Origin: a virus
IMG/VR virus record: IMGVR_UViG_3300001533_001058
Coordinates: 1 to 21,571 of that record
Length of the DNA stretch: 21,571 nucleotides
Strand: one strand, 5' to 3'
The position numbers and the translations under genes were made by a program. Of this stretch, positions 6,685 through 13,729 are shown one piece after another. The notes below the pieces were generated by a model that was not told the origin of the DNA, did no database searches, and worked only from the letters and a program-made list of their open reading frames with translations. Position 1 is the first letter of the stretch. Each line of letters opens with the position of its first letter.

Positions 6685-7682
6685 AAATAATCTTTTATAG
6701 CAATTCAAGGGTTGATTATAATCCGGACATTGCTTTCGACAAAGGCGTTGGTGGGGCTGAAGTCGTCATGATACAAGCCACTAAAGAATTAAGACAAAGA
6801 GGATATGAGATAGTCGTCTATAATAGGAATAAGGGGGGCGTATACGGCGGAGTAACATACAAAAACATAAATAACTATGATAATGAGGCTTGTGATGTTT
6901 TCATCGGTTTTGAAGCCTTTCCTGAAGTGATAAATTCTAAAAAAACAATAAATTGGAGTAATAGACCGCAAGACAGCGGAATAAACAAATTTCCTAATGT
7001 TGACCAAATAATATGCGTGTCAGAATATCACAAATCAATGTTTAAGACATCACCTCTATATGAGAAGATAATCGTCATTGAGAACGGGATTGAGGATTTA
7101 TATTTCGCCGAAACATATGCCAAGATTAAGCATTCAATTGTATACGCCGGTTATCCAGCCAAAGGGGGAATGGCAATCCTACCAAAAATCTTTGAAAAAG
7201 TAAGACAAGTATATTCAGACGCTACAATGAGAGTATTCGGCGGGGGGAGTATGTGGGGAATAGATGATGATAAATTTAAAAAGTTATACGAGGAATTAAA
7301 AAATGCTGGTATTTATTATGAAGGGCAGACGGGTTCAAATATGCTCTCACAGATAATGAAAATGTCAGAGATACTAATAAATCCCCTAGGGGGTTGGCAT
7401 ACCGAAACATTTGGATTAACCGTAGGGCAAGCAATGGCAAGTAAGACATTAGTCATAACATCAGGCGAGGGGAATTTGGGTAATTTAGTTGGCGATGATA
7501 GGGGCTTTGCCTTAATGGGGGAATTAGACGACAGCTGGATTGACAGGGCTAGTAATTTAATTATTGCGATGTTCGACCACTATGACTTTAAAATGGATAT
7601 GGTTAAAAGAGCCAGTAGATTTATCAAAAAGAATACTTGGTTTAACGCTATTAGTAATTTTGAAAAATTATGCCTAAAATAA
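6681..7682 (+). CDS. GT4-like glycosyltransferase (GT-B fold)
   Basis: The 333-residue protein shows a GT-B layout: N-terminal Gly-rich turn GVGGAEVVM (22-30), a linker with ICVSEYHKSM (111-120) and IENGI (133-137), then a donor-binding half with YAGYPAKGG (155-163) and TETFGLTVGQAMAS (241-254). The usual E-x7-E donor motif is E-x7-Q here (E242, Q250), a departure in the residue that commonly contacts the donor ribose. A retaining transferase using a UDP- or GDP-sugar is expected. It overlaps the upstream gene by 4 bases and the downstream gene by 13. No membrane anchor. Confidence 0.88.
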   Translation: MKIIFYSNSRVDYNPDIAFDKGVGGAEVVMIQATKELRQRGYEIVVYNRNKGGVYGGVTYKNINNYDNEACDVFIGFEAFPEVINSKKTINWSNRPQDSGINKFPNVDQIICVSEYHKSMFKTSPLYEKIIVIENGIEDLYFAETYAKIKHSIVYAGYPAKGGMAILPKIFEKVRQVYSDATMRVFGGGSMWGIDDDKFKKLYEELKNAGIYYEGQTGSNMLSQIMKMSEILINPLGGWHTETFGLTVGQAMASKTLVITSGEGNLGNLVGDDRGFALMGELDDSWIDRASNLIIAMFDHYDFKMDMVKRASRFIKKNTWFNAISNFEKLCLK

Positions 7683-8698
7683 CACTAACTAACTGCTATC
7701 AATGTGGAAATACAGGCGATGTGGCTATATGGGGCAATATGATGAGAAGATTGAGTGAAAAACTAGATTGTGAGTTCACCTTATTGAGTCAAGATATTTG
7801 TAAATGGGATATGAATCAGTTTAAAAAATTTAAAGTTAAAGCGAGGGTGGGCTGGGATGATGATTTTATAAAATCCCAAGATGTATTCGTCAGTCAAGGT
7901 GGTGGATATATGATAGGCGATATTATGCGACCAACACTTTTTTTTCTTAATCGTTGCCAAGAGTTAGACAAACCAGTTTATTTTGCGACTCAAACTTTCG
8001 TTGGGGATAAGAAAAGAGAAACATCAATGCTACTAGAAAAAGTTTTATCAAAAGCTAGATTGATAGTATCAAGAGAACCCAAGACAAAGGAATACATTAA
8101 AAATCATAGAGCGGAGTCAATAATGCTACCCGATCAAGTCTTTGATGTTGAGCCGACTAAAATGGAAAATGAAGACACAATCAAAATGTGTATAAGGAGT
8201 TACAATAAAGATGATTTAAGTCAAGTCGCACTCTTGGCGGATAAGATAATCGAAACTATGGGCGATGTGTTATTCGTACCGGTAGGGCATGACGGGGATA
8301 GGGATGACAGGACTTCATATAAGGAAATTAAAGAGAAAATGCGACACAAGAAGAATGTGAAATTTATAGATTGGCAACCCAACGCAGGGCAGATAATGGG
8401 AATGTTTAAAAAAGGAATTGTGATAACAGACAGGTATCATGGGGCAATATATTCAGCTAAGGTCAATACTCCCTTTGTGGCTCTAACGCCGGACATAGAC
8501 CATAAAATGGGGGGATTACTCCAATTATTAGATTATCCTATTAGAGATGTTTTAAATCTCAACCAAGATGTGTTTAAAAAGGCTTTTTACGTTTGGAAGA
8601 ATAGAGAGAAAATAAGGAAACATTTAAAAAAAATTACTCCTAAGATTATCAAAGACTCTAGGAAGGTCTATAAGTTAATCATAGATGATATTAGCTGA
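7670..8698 (+). CDS. Polysaccharide pyruvyl transferase family protein
   Basis: The 342-residue protein matches the pyruvyl transferase family (the family of CsaB, WcaK and EpsI). Seen are GNTGD (13-17), SQGGGYMIGD (75-84), IVSREPKTKEYI (132-143), LPDQVFDVEP (153-162) and DRYHGAIYSA (254-263), all at the expected relative places. Family members transfer pyruvate from PEP onto a sugar as a ketal, giving it a negative charge, usually on cell-surface glycans. In this cassette it likely modifies the sugar built or attached by the neighbouring transferases. A run of eight T lies at 7938-7945, a possible slippage point. It overlaps both neighbours (13 and 14 bases). Confidence 0.9.
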   Translation: MPKITLTNCYQCGNTGDVAIWGNMMRRLSEKLDCEFTLLSQDICKWDMNQFKKFKVKARVGWDDDFIKSQDVFVSQGGGYMIGDIMRPTLFFLNRCQELDKPVYFATQTFVGDKKRETSMLLEKVLSKARLIVSREPKTKEYIKNHRAESIMLPDQVFDVEPTKMENEDTIKMCIRSYNKDDLSQVALLADKIIETMGDVLFVPVGHDGDRDDRTSYKEIKEKMRHKKNVKFIDWQPNAGQIMGMFKKGIVITDRYHGAIYSAKVNTPFVALTPDIDHKMGGLLQLLDYPIRDVLNLNQDVFKKAFYVWKNREKIRKHLKKITPKIIKDSRKVYKLIIDDIS

Positions 8699-9440
8699 TT
8701 ATTTAAGTTACAAGATAGGTGGCGAAGCAGAAATAATTCACATTAAGACTATTAAGGACTTGAGTGGTGTTGATCCAAGCTCGTATTACATTTTAGGTGG
8801 GGGGAATAATATATTATGCAATAAGCCCAGCAAACCCATTTTACGAATAGAGATACAAGACCATAACGGATACATCGGGGCAGGTAGGCAGATTATAGAT
8901 GTAGTCAAAGAATCAACTAGCAGAGATGAGAATTTATTGCTAAATGTGGCAGGGATACCCGGAACGGTAGGCGGGGCAATAAGAATGAATGCCAGTGCGT
9001 CAATGGGGGCAGTATCAGATAATCTAATCGAGGTTGAATACTATGATGGGCAGTTTAAGACCATAAAAAAAGAAGATTGTAAATTCGGCTTTAGGACTTC
9101 AATTTTTAAAAATAATAATTGGATTATAACGGGGGCGAAGTTCAATGTTAACAAAGAACCCAACGGACAAAAGATATTAAAAACTATCCAAAAATCAAGA
9201 AAAGAAAACTATCCAATGCTCTTTCCTTCGGCGGGTTGTGTCTTTAAGGGTAACTGGGGTGGGCGTGATATAATTAGGGATAAAGGGCTTGTGGGAATGA
9301 TTAAAGGCGGAGCGGTAATATCACCGATATTTCCGTCTTTTATTTTAAATGTAAACGCAAGCTACAAAGATATTATTGATTTAATAAATGAAGTCGTTTT
9401 TAAAACTGGATTAAAACTTGAAATAGAAATATGGAAATAA
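8685..9440 (+). CDS. murB-like: MurB-like UDP-N-acetylenolpyruvoylglucosamine reductase
   Basis: The 251-residue protein carries the signatures of MurB, the FAD/NADPH enzyme that reduces the enolpyruvyl ether of UDP-GlcNAc to the lactyl ether of UDP-MurNAc. These are YKIGG (9-13), LGGGNN (37-42), AGIPGTVGGAIRMNASA (89-105), FGFRTSIFK (134-142) and SAGCVFKGN (182-190), with LEIEI at the end for the catalytic Glu. The residue that is Ser in E. coli MurB (SxxFK context) is Cys185 here, and the usual YR is FR. The N-terminus is short compared with about 300-residue cellular enzymes but the first conserved motif is present. Its place among glycan genes of a phage is unusual. ATG at 8685 overlaps the upstream gene by 14 bases. 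Confidence 0.88.
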   Translation: MILADYLSYKIGGEAEIIHIKTIKDLSGVDPSSYYILGGGNNILCNKPSKPILRIEIQDHNGYIGAGRQIIDVVKESTSRDENLLLNVAGIPGTVGGAIRMNASASMGAVSDNLIEVEYYDGQFKTIKKEDCKFGFRTSIFKNNNWIITGAKFNVNKEPNGQKILKTIQKSRKENYPMLFPSAGCVFKGNWGGRDIIRDKGLVGMIKGGAVISPIFPSFILNVNASYKDIIDLINEVVFKTGLKLEIEIWK

Positions 9441-11032
9441 AAGAAATGCCAACCAAAGACATCCTGCAAAGATACCTAGACGGGGATAAAAACATCGTAT
9501 TCGAAAAGGGAATTTTCAGGGATGTAACAGTCAACCCAACAAGAATAATAGCGGTTATCAATGTCTATAATGAAGCTAAGACAATAGAGAGGGCAATTGA
9601 GAGCATATACGACCATGTTGATATAATTGTCATTTGTGATGGTGCTTATAAGCAATTTCCCCACGATAAGCCATATTCAACAGATGGAACACAAGATATA
9701 GTTAAAAAATACTCAAAGGTTAAGTTAATAGAAACCGACAGGGCTTGGGCAAATCAATGTGTTAAAAGGTCGGCAATGTTTATCGGCAGAGAGGGGGATT
9801 ATTATTGCAAATTAGACGGGGATGAGTATGTAACCAACCCTGAGTTAATCCGCAAAGCCGTAGATGAGAAAATAGATGTTGGCTGGGCTTGGGTGTTATC
9901 GGATTTGTATCACTCACCCATTATGACTGCTAGAATTTTCAAACATCAAAACGGGATACATTACGCAGGGCGACATCACTGGTTATATAACGGCAGGAAT
10001 ATATTCATCACATCTGACCAAAACATGAACCCAAGATTTAATCACAGGGACACTCCTATTAGGATAATGAATTGTAGGCACGCAAGAGCCGACGAAAGAA
10101 AGCAGGAAAAACACCAATTTCTTCACACTAGGAATATAGAGGAATTATCGTTTAATAAAGAGGGGGAAGTATACGGAGACTATACAAGGATGATAGCCCA
10201 CCCCCGTAGAGCTTCAAGTAAACTAAGAAACCCATGTTTCAGGATACGACACATGGATAACCCTAAATATACATTGACTTTAATGTTTTCTCGTTCGTGG
10301 GCAGTTAAGAGGTTTTTCGATAATTTTAGAAAATTAAACTTCCCTCAAAACATAGAAGCCGTCGTCGTCGTCGATTCTAAGGATGACAATTTAAGGACAT
10401 CAATTTATGATTGGTTCGTTAAAGATGAGAGATTTGGAGAGGTTAAAATTTACTATACAGATAATCACAAATTAGACGAATTTTCAAATGTCAATGAAAG
10501 GCGACAAAGAATAATAGACAACTGGCATATTATAATTACTGAAGCTAGGGGGCAATACATACTCGGAGCAGAGGATGACTCCCTACCAATGGATAAAAAC
10601 TCATACATATCATTATTAAAAAGACTACATGACAAAAAAGCAGACTTTGTACAAGGGAATATCGTAGGTCGCTGGAAGAGTAAAATGTACCCCGCCTGGC
10701 AAGTTGAAGAAAAAGAAGGGAAACCATATCGGGTTTATACCTTACCTTATCAAAATACCGGAGTTAGTGAAATTCAAGGCTGTGGGTGGTACTGTTTTGT
10801 ATGTCATGCTGAAATTTTGGTAAAATATAGTATGCAACTTAATAATGACCTGCCTCTCGGTCCGGACTTAAATTTCGGTTACCAACTGGCAAGAAACGGA
10901 TACAAGCTACTTCATGATTGGGAAGTACCAGTATTACACTTCGGTACAGACTTTGAATTGATACCCGGACAAAGCACAGAAGTTTTAAAGTTAATCAAGG
11001 ATGGCAACACCTGGAAAAATGAAAATGAATAA
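9431..11032 (+). CDS. Two-domain glycosyltransferase
   Basis: The 533-residue protein holds two GT-A-like halves. The first (about 35-260) has RIIAVINVYNEAKTIERAIE, ICDGAY and the metal-binding DGDE (129-132), followed by many His residues. The second (about 278-520) has TLTLMFSRSWAVKRFFDNF, VVVVDSKDD and GAEDDSLP with EDD at 381-383, resembling another nucleotide-sugar binding core. It may add two sugars in sequence or one half may bind the acceptor. A GTC trinucleotide repeat encodes the VVVV before D315. It overlaps the MurB-like gene by 10 bases and the next ORF by 32. Confidence 0.85.
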   Translation: MEIKEMPTKDILQRYLDGDKNIVFEKGIFRDVTVNPTRIIAVINVYNEAKTIERAIESIYDHVDIIVICDGAYKQFPHDKPYSTDGTQDIVKKYSKVKLIETDRAWANQCVKRSAMFIGREGDYYCKLDGDEYVTNPELIRKAVDEKIDVGWAWVLSDLYHSPIMTARIFKHQNGIHYAGRHHWLYNGRNIFITSDQNMNPRFNHRDTPIRIMNCRHARADERKQEKHQFLHTRNIEELSFNKEGEVYGDYTRMIAHPRRASSKLRNPCFRIRHMDNPKYTLTLMFSRSWAVKRFFDNFRKLNFPQNIEAVVVVDSKDDNLRTSIYDWFVKDERFGEVKIYYTDNHKLDEFSNVNERRQRIIDNWHIIITEARGQYILGAEDDSLPMDKNSYISLLKRLHDKKADFVQGNIVGRWKSKMYPAWQVEEKEGKPYRVYTLPYQNTGVSEIQGCGWYCFVCHAEILVKYSMQLNNDLPLGPDLNFGYQLARNGYKLLHDWEVPVLHFGTDFELIPGQSTEVLKLIKDGNTWKNENE

Positions 11033-11363
11033 AATAGAAATCTTAAAAAAGAAAGCATTGCAAAAAAAGCAACAAGAAAAAGAATATAGGGATTCTATTC
11101 TAAACAAACTCGATAAGATTGGTAAAAAATCAAATAAAAAGGTAGTAGTAGCCATCAAGGAATTAAAACATGCGATACAGGGGCAATCACACGACGACAT
11201 TCTAAAGAAGTTGGAAGAATTGAAGCAAGAACCCATATCTTATACCCAAGAATTTAAAAATGTAGAAAAAGCTATAAAAGAGATTAAATTGAAAATCCCG
11301 GACAGTTTTGATATCAAGAAGCCTAAATGGTTTAACTGTGCTGACAAAAACAACAGACAGTAG
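11001..11363 (+). CDS. Lys-rich coiled-coil hypothetical protein (120 aa)
   Basis: The protein is strongly helical and charged: Lys-rich heptad-like stretches at about residues 8-45 and 65-100, then KIPDSFDIKKPKWF near the end. It overlaps the glycosyltransferase gene by 32 bases. In-frame ATGs further in (MKMNK at 11019, MNK at 11025) are alternative starts. It sits where phages often encode scaffold-like or head accessory proteins before the capsid gene, but this is only position-based. An ORF in another frame overlaps its 3' end, so a frameshifted longer product is conceivable. Confidence 0.6.
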   Translation: MATPGKMKMNKIEILKKKALQKKQQEKEYRDSILNKLDKIGKKSNKKVVVAIKELKHAIQGQSHDDILKKLEELKQEPISYTQEFKNVEKAIKEIKLKIPDSFDIKKPKWFNCADKNNRQ

Positions 11364-11610
11364 CGGATTGACAGAAACTGATTATGTAAACACAAGACAT
11401 ATGTATTTTGATGACGAAGCAGATTTAATCGTTGACCCGACATATTGGGGCAGAGGTAAAGAAGTAGATTATAACGATTTTAGTATCTACATCTCAAAAA
11501 CAGGTTATGAAACTTACTTCACAAAACAAACCTTATCAGCACCAACAACTCAAACTGTTACATTAAAGAAAGCAGTCCCTATACTCATAGGCACATCAGG
11601 ACAAACATAG
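11338..11610 (+). CDS. Hypothetical protein with beta-sandwich look, apparently interrupted by amber codon
   Basis: A frame ending in TAG at 11608-11610 encodes a sequence with phage accessory-protein character (TRHMYFDDEADLIVDPTYWG, FSIYISKTGYETYFTKQTLS and QTVTLKKAVPIL), like small Ig- or carboxypeptidase-regulatory-type beta domains. The start is uncertain: GTG at 11338 (90 aa), TTG at 11308 or 11368, or ATG at 11401. All but the last two overlap the previous gene. The same frame stays open past the TAG for 21 codons to a TGA at 11674-11676, which overlaps the next ATG as ATGA. Confidence 0.5.
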   Translation: MLTKTTDSSGLTETDYVNTRHMYFDDEADLIVDPTYWGRGKEVDYNDFSIYISKTGYETYFTKQTLSAPTTQTVTLKKAVPILIGTSGQT

Positions 11611-11672
11611 CTTAAACTTGATACTACCAACCTAACTAACAGACAGTTAATCATTGATGAAGAAGTGGTGGT

Positions 11673-11798
11673 ATGACGGAAGATAAAGAAGAAGAATTTG
11701 ACGGTGCTGAAACCTCGCCAGTTGACCAAGACGCTGTTTCTTTAGATGTTCACATAGAGGTTGATACACTAGGCTCAAGACAGGAGTACATAAAATAA
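11673..11798 (+). CDS. Small acidic hypothetical protein (41 aa)
   Basis: The frame encodes 41 residues starting MTEDKEEEFDGAETSP, very acidic. Its ATG overlaps the TGA of the extended upstream frame (GTATGA), a pattern typical of coupled phage genes. No Shine-Dalgarno sequence beyond GGTGGT is visible. It lies immediately before the capsid promoter. Function unknown. Confidence 0.45.
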   Translation: MTEDKEEEFDGAETSPVDQDAVSLDVHIEVDTLGSRQEYIK

Positions 11799-11822
11799 AT
11801 TGATTATTTTTTATTAAAAGAT

Positions 11823-11859
11823 TATAATTACTATAATAAGGGCAGGTATTTAATATATT
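11823..11859 (+). promoter_or_regulatory. Capsid gene promoter with GGGCAGG leader
   Basis: Two TATAAT boxes lie 3 bases apart (11823-11828 and 11832-11837). They are followed by AAGGGCAGGT and a 13-base AT-only spacer to the ATG at 11860. The expected start of transcription lies within or just after GGGCAGG. The same box-leader pair precedes the genes at 15387 and 20820. Confidence 0.6.
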
Positions 11860-13554
11860 ATGAATAAATTTGTTAAAAGACTTTTCAAATCAAAAGTGAA
11901 AAGCGTTAATGAAGGCGAATTGGAAGCGATAGTAGCTTCAAATAGTCTTGACAGACATGGAGAGGTTTTAGATATTAAAGGATTGGATCTAAGCAAATAC
12001 AAAGAAAATCCAGTCGTTGCTTGGTCGCACAACTATGATGAATTGCCAATCGGCAAAGCAACCAAGATAACCAAAACTAAAGACGGTAAGCTAAAAGCAA
12101 AAATGATATTTGCTGTCAATGAAAATCCAAAAGCTAAAGTAGTTTATGACTTATTCAAGGGTGGGTTTTTAAACGCATTCTCTATTGGTTTTATGGCAAC
12201 CGAAATGGACGGCAACACTTACACTAAATCCGAGATGTTAGAGTTTAGTGCTGTATTAGTACCGGCTAATTCTGAAGCATTGGTGTTGGCTAAAACCAAA
12301 GGCATCAAGATAGAATTACTAGAAGAAGAAAAGAAAGAGGAAAAATTCCTTGACACAAGTGATAAAAAAAATTATAATTTAGATAAAGAAGGGCAGGAAA
12401 ATAAAAAAAGTATGAAAAAACAAGAAAAAACTGAAGTCAAAAAGACTAAAGTAAAAAAATCGTTGCTTAAAAAAGTACAAAAAGAGTACGATGACAAGTT
12501 AAAAGCTCTTGAAGAAAAATTCGAAGCAATCCAAACCAAAAAAATCAACTTCAATGTTGATGGTGCAGATGTTGAGAAAGAAGTTAAATTAAAAAGCTGG
12601 TATAAAGGCTTAGTAACCGGTCAATTCGGTGAATACGAAAACTTAGTAGGTAAATCTGCTATGAACACAACCGACGACAGTGATATTCTTCCACCCGAAG
12701 AATTCATCGCTGAAGTTTCTCGCTTAGAGGAAGAGTTTGGCGTAGCTTCTAAATATGCCAATGTTCGTCGAGGTACTGCTCACACATTAAGAGGCATTAC
12801 TGGTGGCGATGATATTGAATTCACGGAAACCGATGAAAGTGGTGTCAAACCTAGCGTTAAACCTAGCTACAACAGCTATGAATTAACCTACAAAAAATAC
12901 ACTGCTATCGTTCCTGTTACTGATGAATTGATAGAAGATAGTGCGATTAACATCTGGAATGATTTAACTGGTAGATTCGCAAGAGCCTCTGCCAAGAAAC
13001 AAGACCAAATCGTTTTATCTCATGATGCTTCCGGTATTATCAATACTGTCGGCGTGAACACTGTTACTATTGACGGAACATCAATCAGCGATATTTCTTT
13101 CGATGATTTATCAGATGCAGTTTTCGCTGTACCTACCCCTTCCGCCAATAATGGCAGATTCTACTTACATCGTTCAGTCTTAGCTGTCTTACAACAGATT
13201 AAAGATGGAAACGATAACTATATCTGGAAACCAGGTGTAGACGGTATGAAGAGCGGTACAATTTGGGGTTACCCATATGAATTGTGCGAAGTTATGCCAG
13301 GTGTTACCGATGACGCAGCCGACAAAGGATTTATCATATTTGGAGATTTGAAGAATACTACTCTAGGTATTAGATTGCCAATGCAATTACAATACTTCGA
13401 TACTGGTATAATCGTTGATCCAGATGATAATGGGGATACTTTAAACTTGATGACTCAAGATATTCAAGCTGTTAGAGCTAGATTGAGAATGAATTTGATC
13501 CATGTACACAAAACTGCTTATGCAGTAATTAAGACTGGTCCATCAGCTTCCTAA
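11860..13554 (+). CDS. Prohead protease fused to HK97-type major capsid protein
   Basis: The 564-residue protein joins two usually separate proteins. Residues 1-150 resemble HK97 prohead proteases: ASNSLDRHGEVLD, catalytic-type His57 in WSHNYDELPIG, Ser108 in NAFSIGF and acidic E128 before the VLVPANSEAL strand. Residues 185-230 form a Lys/Glu-rich coiled coil like a delta domain. About 245-564 is the capsid shell domain (DILPPEEFIAEVSRLEE, YKKYTAIVPVTDELIEDSA, GSGTIWGYPYELCEVMP-type segment at 455-475). The protease should cut itself and the delta region away during maturation. An internal ATG at 12412 (M185) could give a capsid-only product. A strong promoter and leader precede it, and a terminator follows. 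Confidence 0.94.
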   Translation: MNKFVKRLFKSKVKSVNEGELEAIVASNSLDRHGEVLDIKGLDLSKYKENPVVAWSHNYDELPIGKATKITKTKDGKLKAKMIFAVNENPKAKVVYDLFKGGFLNAFSIGFMATEMDGNTYTKSEMLEFSAVLVPANSEALVLAKTKGIKIELLEEEKKEEKFLDTSDKKNYNLDKEGQENKKSMKKQEKTEVKKTKVKKSLLKKVQKEYDDKLKALEEKFEAIQTKKINFNVDGADVEKEVKLKSWYKGLVTGQFGEYENLVGKSAMNTTDDSDILPPEEFIAEVSRLEEEFGVASKYANVRRGTAHTLRGITGGDDIEFTETDESGVKPSVKPSYNSYELTYKKYTAIVPVTDELIEDSAINIWNDLTGRFARASAKKQDQIVLSHDASGIINTVGVNTVTIDGTSISDISFDDLSDAVFAVPTPSANNGRFYLHRSVLAVLQQIKDGNDNYIWKPGVDGMKSGTIWGYPYELCEVMPGVTDDAADKGFIIFGDLKNTTLGIRLPMQLQYFDTGIIVDPDDNGDTLNLMTQDIQAVRARLRMNLIHVHKTAYAVIKTGPSAS

Positions 13555-13573
13555 TCAATTAAAGATTAAAATT

Positions 13574-13606
13574 AAGCCCTCTTAGCAATTAAGGGGGCTT
13601 TTTTGA
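13574..13606 (+). terminator. Rho-independent terminator after the capsid gene
   Basis: AAGCCCTCTTA (13574-13584) pairs with TAAGGGGGCTT (13590-13600), an 11-bp stem with one G-U pair and a 5-base loop, followed by TTTT (six T in all from 13599). It begins 20 bases after the capsid stop and its T-tract runs into the next promoter. Confidence 0.85.
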
Positions 13607-13618
13607 TATAATATAGTT
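13604..13618 (+). promoter_or_regulatory. Extended -10 promoter of the neck gene unit
   Basis: TGATATAAT (13604-13612) is an extended -10 element 6 bases before the ATG at 13619. It abuts the T-tract of the capsid terminator, so transcription stops and restarts within about 20 bases. Confidence 0.6.
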
Positions 13619-13729
13619 ATGAATTTCAAAAACATGGCGTTATTTTTTAAGAAAAAGAAAAAATGTACACTAACAAAGCCTATATTGAGGCGTATCTCCA
13701 AAGAGAACTCACCACAAGTGAAGAAGTAA
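13619..13729 (+). CDS. Possible leader ORF (36 aa) of the neck unit
   Basis: The ATG 6 bases after TATAAT opens a 36-codon frame (MNFKNMALFFKKKKK, then a basic tail) that overlaps the head-tail connector gene in another frame. The connector ATG at 13663 falls right after the A-rich AAG/AAA codons and has no Shine-Dalgarno sequence. The leader could deliver ribosomes to it, or slippage on the A-rich tract could join them. Conservation is unknown. Confidence 0.35.
   Translation: MNFKNMALFFKKKKKCTLTKPILRRISKENSPQVKK

Noticed and set aside
2453-9275. Further TATAAT strings inside genes (small terminase, large terminase, MurB-like)
   Set aside because: They do not lie at a fixed distance from a start codon and are expected by chance in AT-rich DNA; not called as promoters.
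8685-9440. MurB-like gene as chimeric assembly or host contamination
   Set aside because: It overlaps phage-operon neighbours on both sides, shares their strand and style, and nothing else in the window looks cellular.
10361-10375. GTC trinucleotide repeat in the two-domain glycosyltransferase as a phase-variation tract
   Set aside because: Gain or loss of a triplet keeps the frame, the tract is short and it encodes a hydrophobic strand before an Asp; ordinary coding sequence fits.
11608-11610. Genome-wide reading of TAG as an amino acid
   Set aside because: TAG ends the tail terminator gene and other frames at sensible places, so only a local effect is considered.
13658-13664. Classical slippery heptamer in the leader ORF before the connector gene
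   Set aside because: In phase the codons are AAG AAA AAA, which does not give an X_XXY_YYZ match, so standard -1 slippage is not supported; coupling or transcript slippage remain possible.
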